NCBI GenBank assembly: GCA_028279185.1
Contig: JANQSS010000073.1
Location: 1 to 55,929, forward strand
Length of the DNA: 55,929 nt
Origin: Saprospiraceae bacterium
GTDB lineage: Bacteria > Bacteroidota > Bacteroidia > Chitinophagales > Saprospiraceae
Direction: 5' to 3'
Part shown: piece after piece, positions 55,216 through 55,929 of the stretch
Layout of the letters: each line of letters starts with the position of its first letter
Numbering within the stretch: position 1 is the stretch's first letter
Made by a program: the position numbers and the translations under genes
Notes under the pieces: model-generated
Told to the model about the DNA's origin: nothing
The model's database searches: none
What the model saw: only the letters and a program-made list of their open reading frames with translations

Positions 55216-55680
55216 ATGAACAGTATTAATCTTTTTCCGACCAGATTCAAAAAGATCGGTTGGATGATTTTTGTACCGGCTTCTATCCTGGGCATATTCA
55301 GCTTGTTTAGCGGATATGAACCAGCCGCCTTAGTGCTAAATGTTCCTTCGTTCTTTATCGACGAATTGTTCAAAACATCAAAATTCTTCGGATTTGTGGA
55401 GAACAACATCTTTAATGAATTAATCGGCATTTTAATTATAGTCGGAGGATTGTTTGTCGCCTTTTCACGAGAGACGGACGAAGATGAATTTATTTCGAAG
55501 TTAAGGCTGGACTCGTTGGTCTGGGCGACGTACGTTAATTACGGTGTATTGGTTATTTCCTTTTTGTTGGTGCATGACATAGCATTTTACTACGTGATGT
55601 TGTTTAATATGTTCACGATTCTGTTGTTTTTTATTATGCGCTTCAATGTTCGGCTTCATCAATTTCGCAAATCAGTCTAG
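55216..55680 (+). CDS. Four-helix membrane protein linked to an XRE regulator
   Basis: A 154-residue protein with four predicted membrane helices (WMIFVPASILGIFSLFSG; FNELIGILIIVGGLFVAF; VWATYVNYGVLVISFLLVH; FYYVMLFNMFTILLFFIM) and a charged cytosolic loop (RETDEDEFISKLRLD). Function unknown. It lies two bases before the XRE gene, a pairing seen in many bacteria where a short YozG-like regulator follows a small membrane protein. It has palindromic sites upstream that may be bound by the regulator. Confidence 0.8.
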   Translation: MNSINLFPTRFKKIGWMIFVPASILGIFSLFSGYEPAALVLNVPSFFIDELFKTSKFFGFVENNIFNELIGILIIVGGLFVAFSRETDEDEFISKLRLDSLVWATYVNYGVLVISFLLVHDIAFYYVMLFNMFTILLFFIMRFNVRLHQFRKSV

Positions 55681-55682
55681 GC

Positions 55683-55883
55683 ATGAAAAATACCATTCGC
55701 GTTGAACGTGCACGCAAAAAACTAACACAGGCGGCGTTGGCAGATCTGGTTAAGGTAAGTCGACAAACCATTAATGCGATTGAGCTGGGCAAGTACGTCC
55801 CGTCTACGGTAGTCGCGCTGCGGTTGTCAAAGGTATTTGGCATTTCAGTCAATGAAATTTTCGAGTTGGATGAGGAGGATTAA
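55683..55883 (+). CDS. Short XRE-family (YozG-like) transcriptional regulator
   Basis: A 66-residue protein made of little more than a Cro/CI-type helix-turn-helix: RVERARKKLTQAALADLVKV, then the recognition helix SRQTINAIELGKYVPST, then LRLSKVFGISVNEIFELDEED. This is the usual length for the YozG/YgzD subgroup. It starts two bases after the membrane-protein stop, so the two are one operon. It probably autoregulates through the paired palindromes at 55145. Confidence 0.92.
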   Translation: MKNTIRVERARKKLTQAALADLVKVSRQTINAIELGKYVPSTVVALRLSKVFGISVNEIFELDEED

Positions 55884-55929
55884 TGGGTTTAAAACCCGGC
55901 CGTTGGGAGGTATAGTCGCCAGGCATCTA

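Overview
The window looks like chromosomal DNA from a Bacteroidota bacterium, most probably a member of Saprospirales. The signs are several type IX secretion (T9SS) parts and sorting domains (PorZ, PorV/PorQ-like, type A C-terminal domains), a TonB receptor with a carboxypeptidase-like N-terminal domain, an EF-G2-type translation factor, weak Shine-Dalgarno signals, and an iodotyrosine-deiodinase homologue of the kind described from Haliscomenobacter. No rRNA, tRNA, insertion sequence, integrase or CRISPR array was seen.

Layout. 1-111 is the tail of a T9SS-exported protein, followed by a terminator. 683-6548 (minus) is a carB-nadD-porZ run. 6666-7610 is a 2-hydroxyacid dehydrogenase. 7753-21604 is a surface cluster: TonB receptor, a ~1370-residue exported protein, a PorV/PorQ-like barrel, then a tandem second copy of the giant protein followed by a decayed relic of the barrel gene and a copy of its terminator. 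21659-22545 is greA plus a HIT protein. 22679-29917 is a TetR-TolC-HlyD-RND efflux operon with pdxH coupled to its end. 29918-33237 holds a relic of a glycosyltransferase 3' end, the intact glycosyltransferase, and a divergent SDR plus iodotyrosine-deiodinase-like pair. 33249-34348 is a tandem array of ~250-bp units, each with two strong hairpins, filling the gap to a convergent methylmalonyl-CoA mutase gene.

36405-45607 is the accessory and least understood region. Three paralogous ~500-residue helical proteins (37037, 39046, 43706) share a nearly constant C-terminal ~128 residues but have strongly diverged N-terminal parts. An orphan 3' end of the same family lies just after the third, repeated hairpin elements flank the first, and one member plus the orphan end in an AT-hook-like tail. 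Between the second and third lies a minus-strand trio of exported proteins: a small secreted protein, a Cys-rich secreted protein and a TlpA-like thioredoxin lipoprotein.

45746-53156 (minus) returns to housekeeping and envelope genes: an EF-G2-like factor lacking GTPase residues, an epimerase, anmK, a cytochrome c lipoprotein, a secreted protein and a thioredoxin-TPR protein. 53297-55883 (plus) holds a fused FtcD, then a small membrane protein with an XRE regulator behind a pair of palindromic operator candidates.

The best candidate for an undescribed system is the 36.4-45.6 kb paralogue locus (constant C-terminus, variable N-terminus, orphan 3' cassette). Next are the hairpin array at 33.2-34.3 kb and the duplicated giant-protein/PorV-like cluster. 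All identity statements are by-eye comparisons; no search or alignment program was run.
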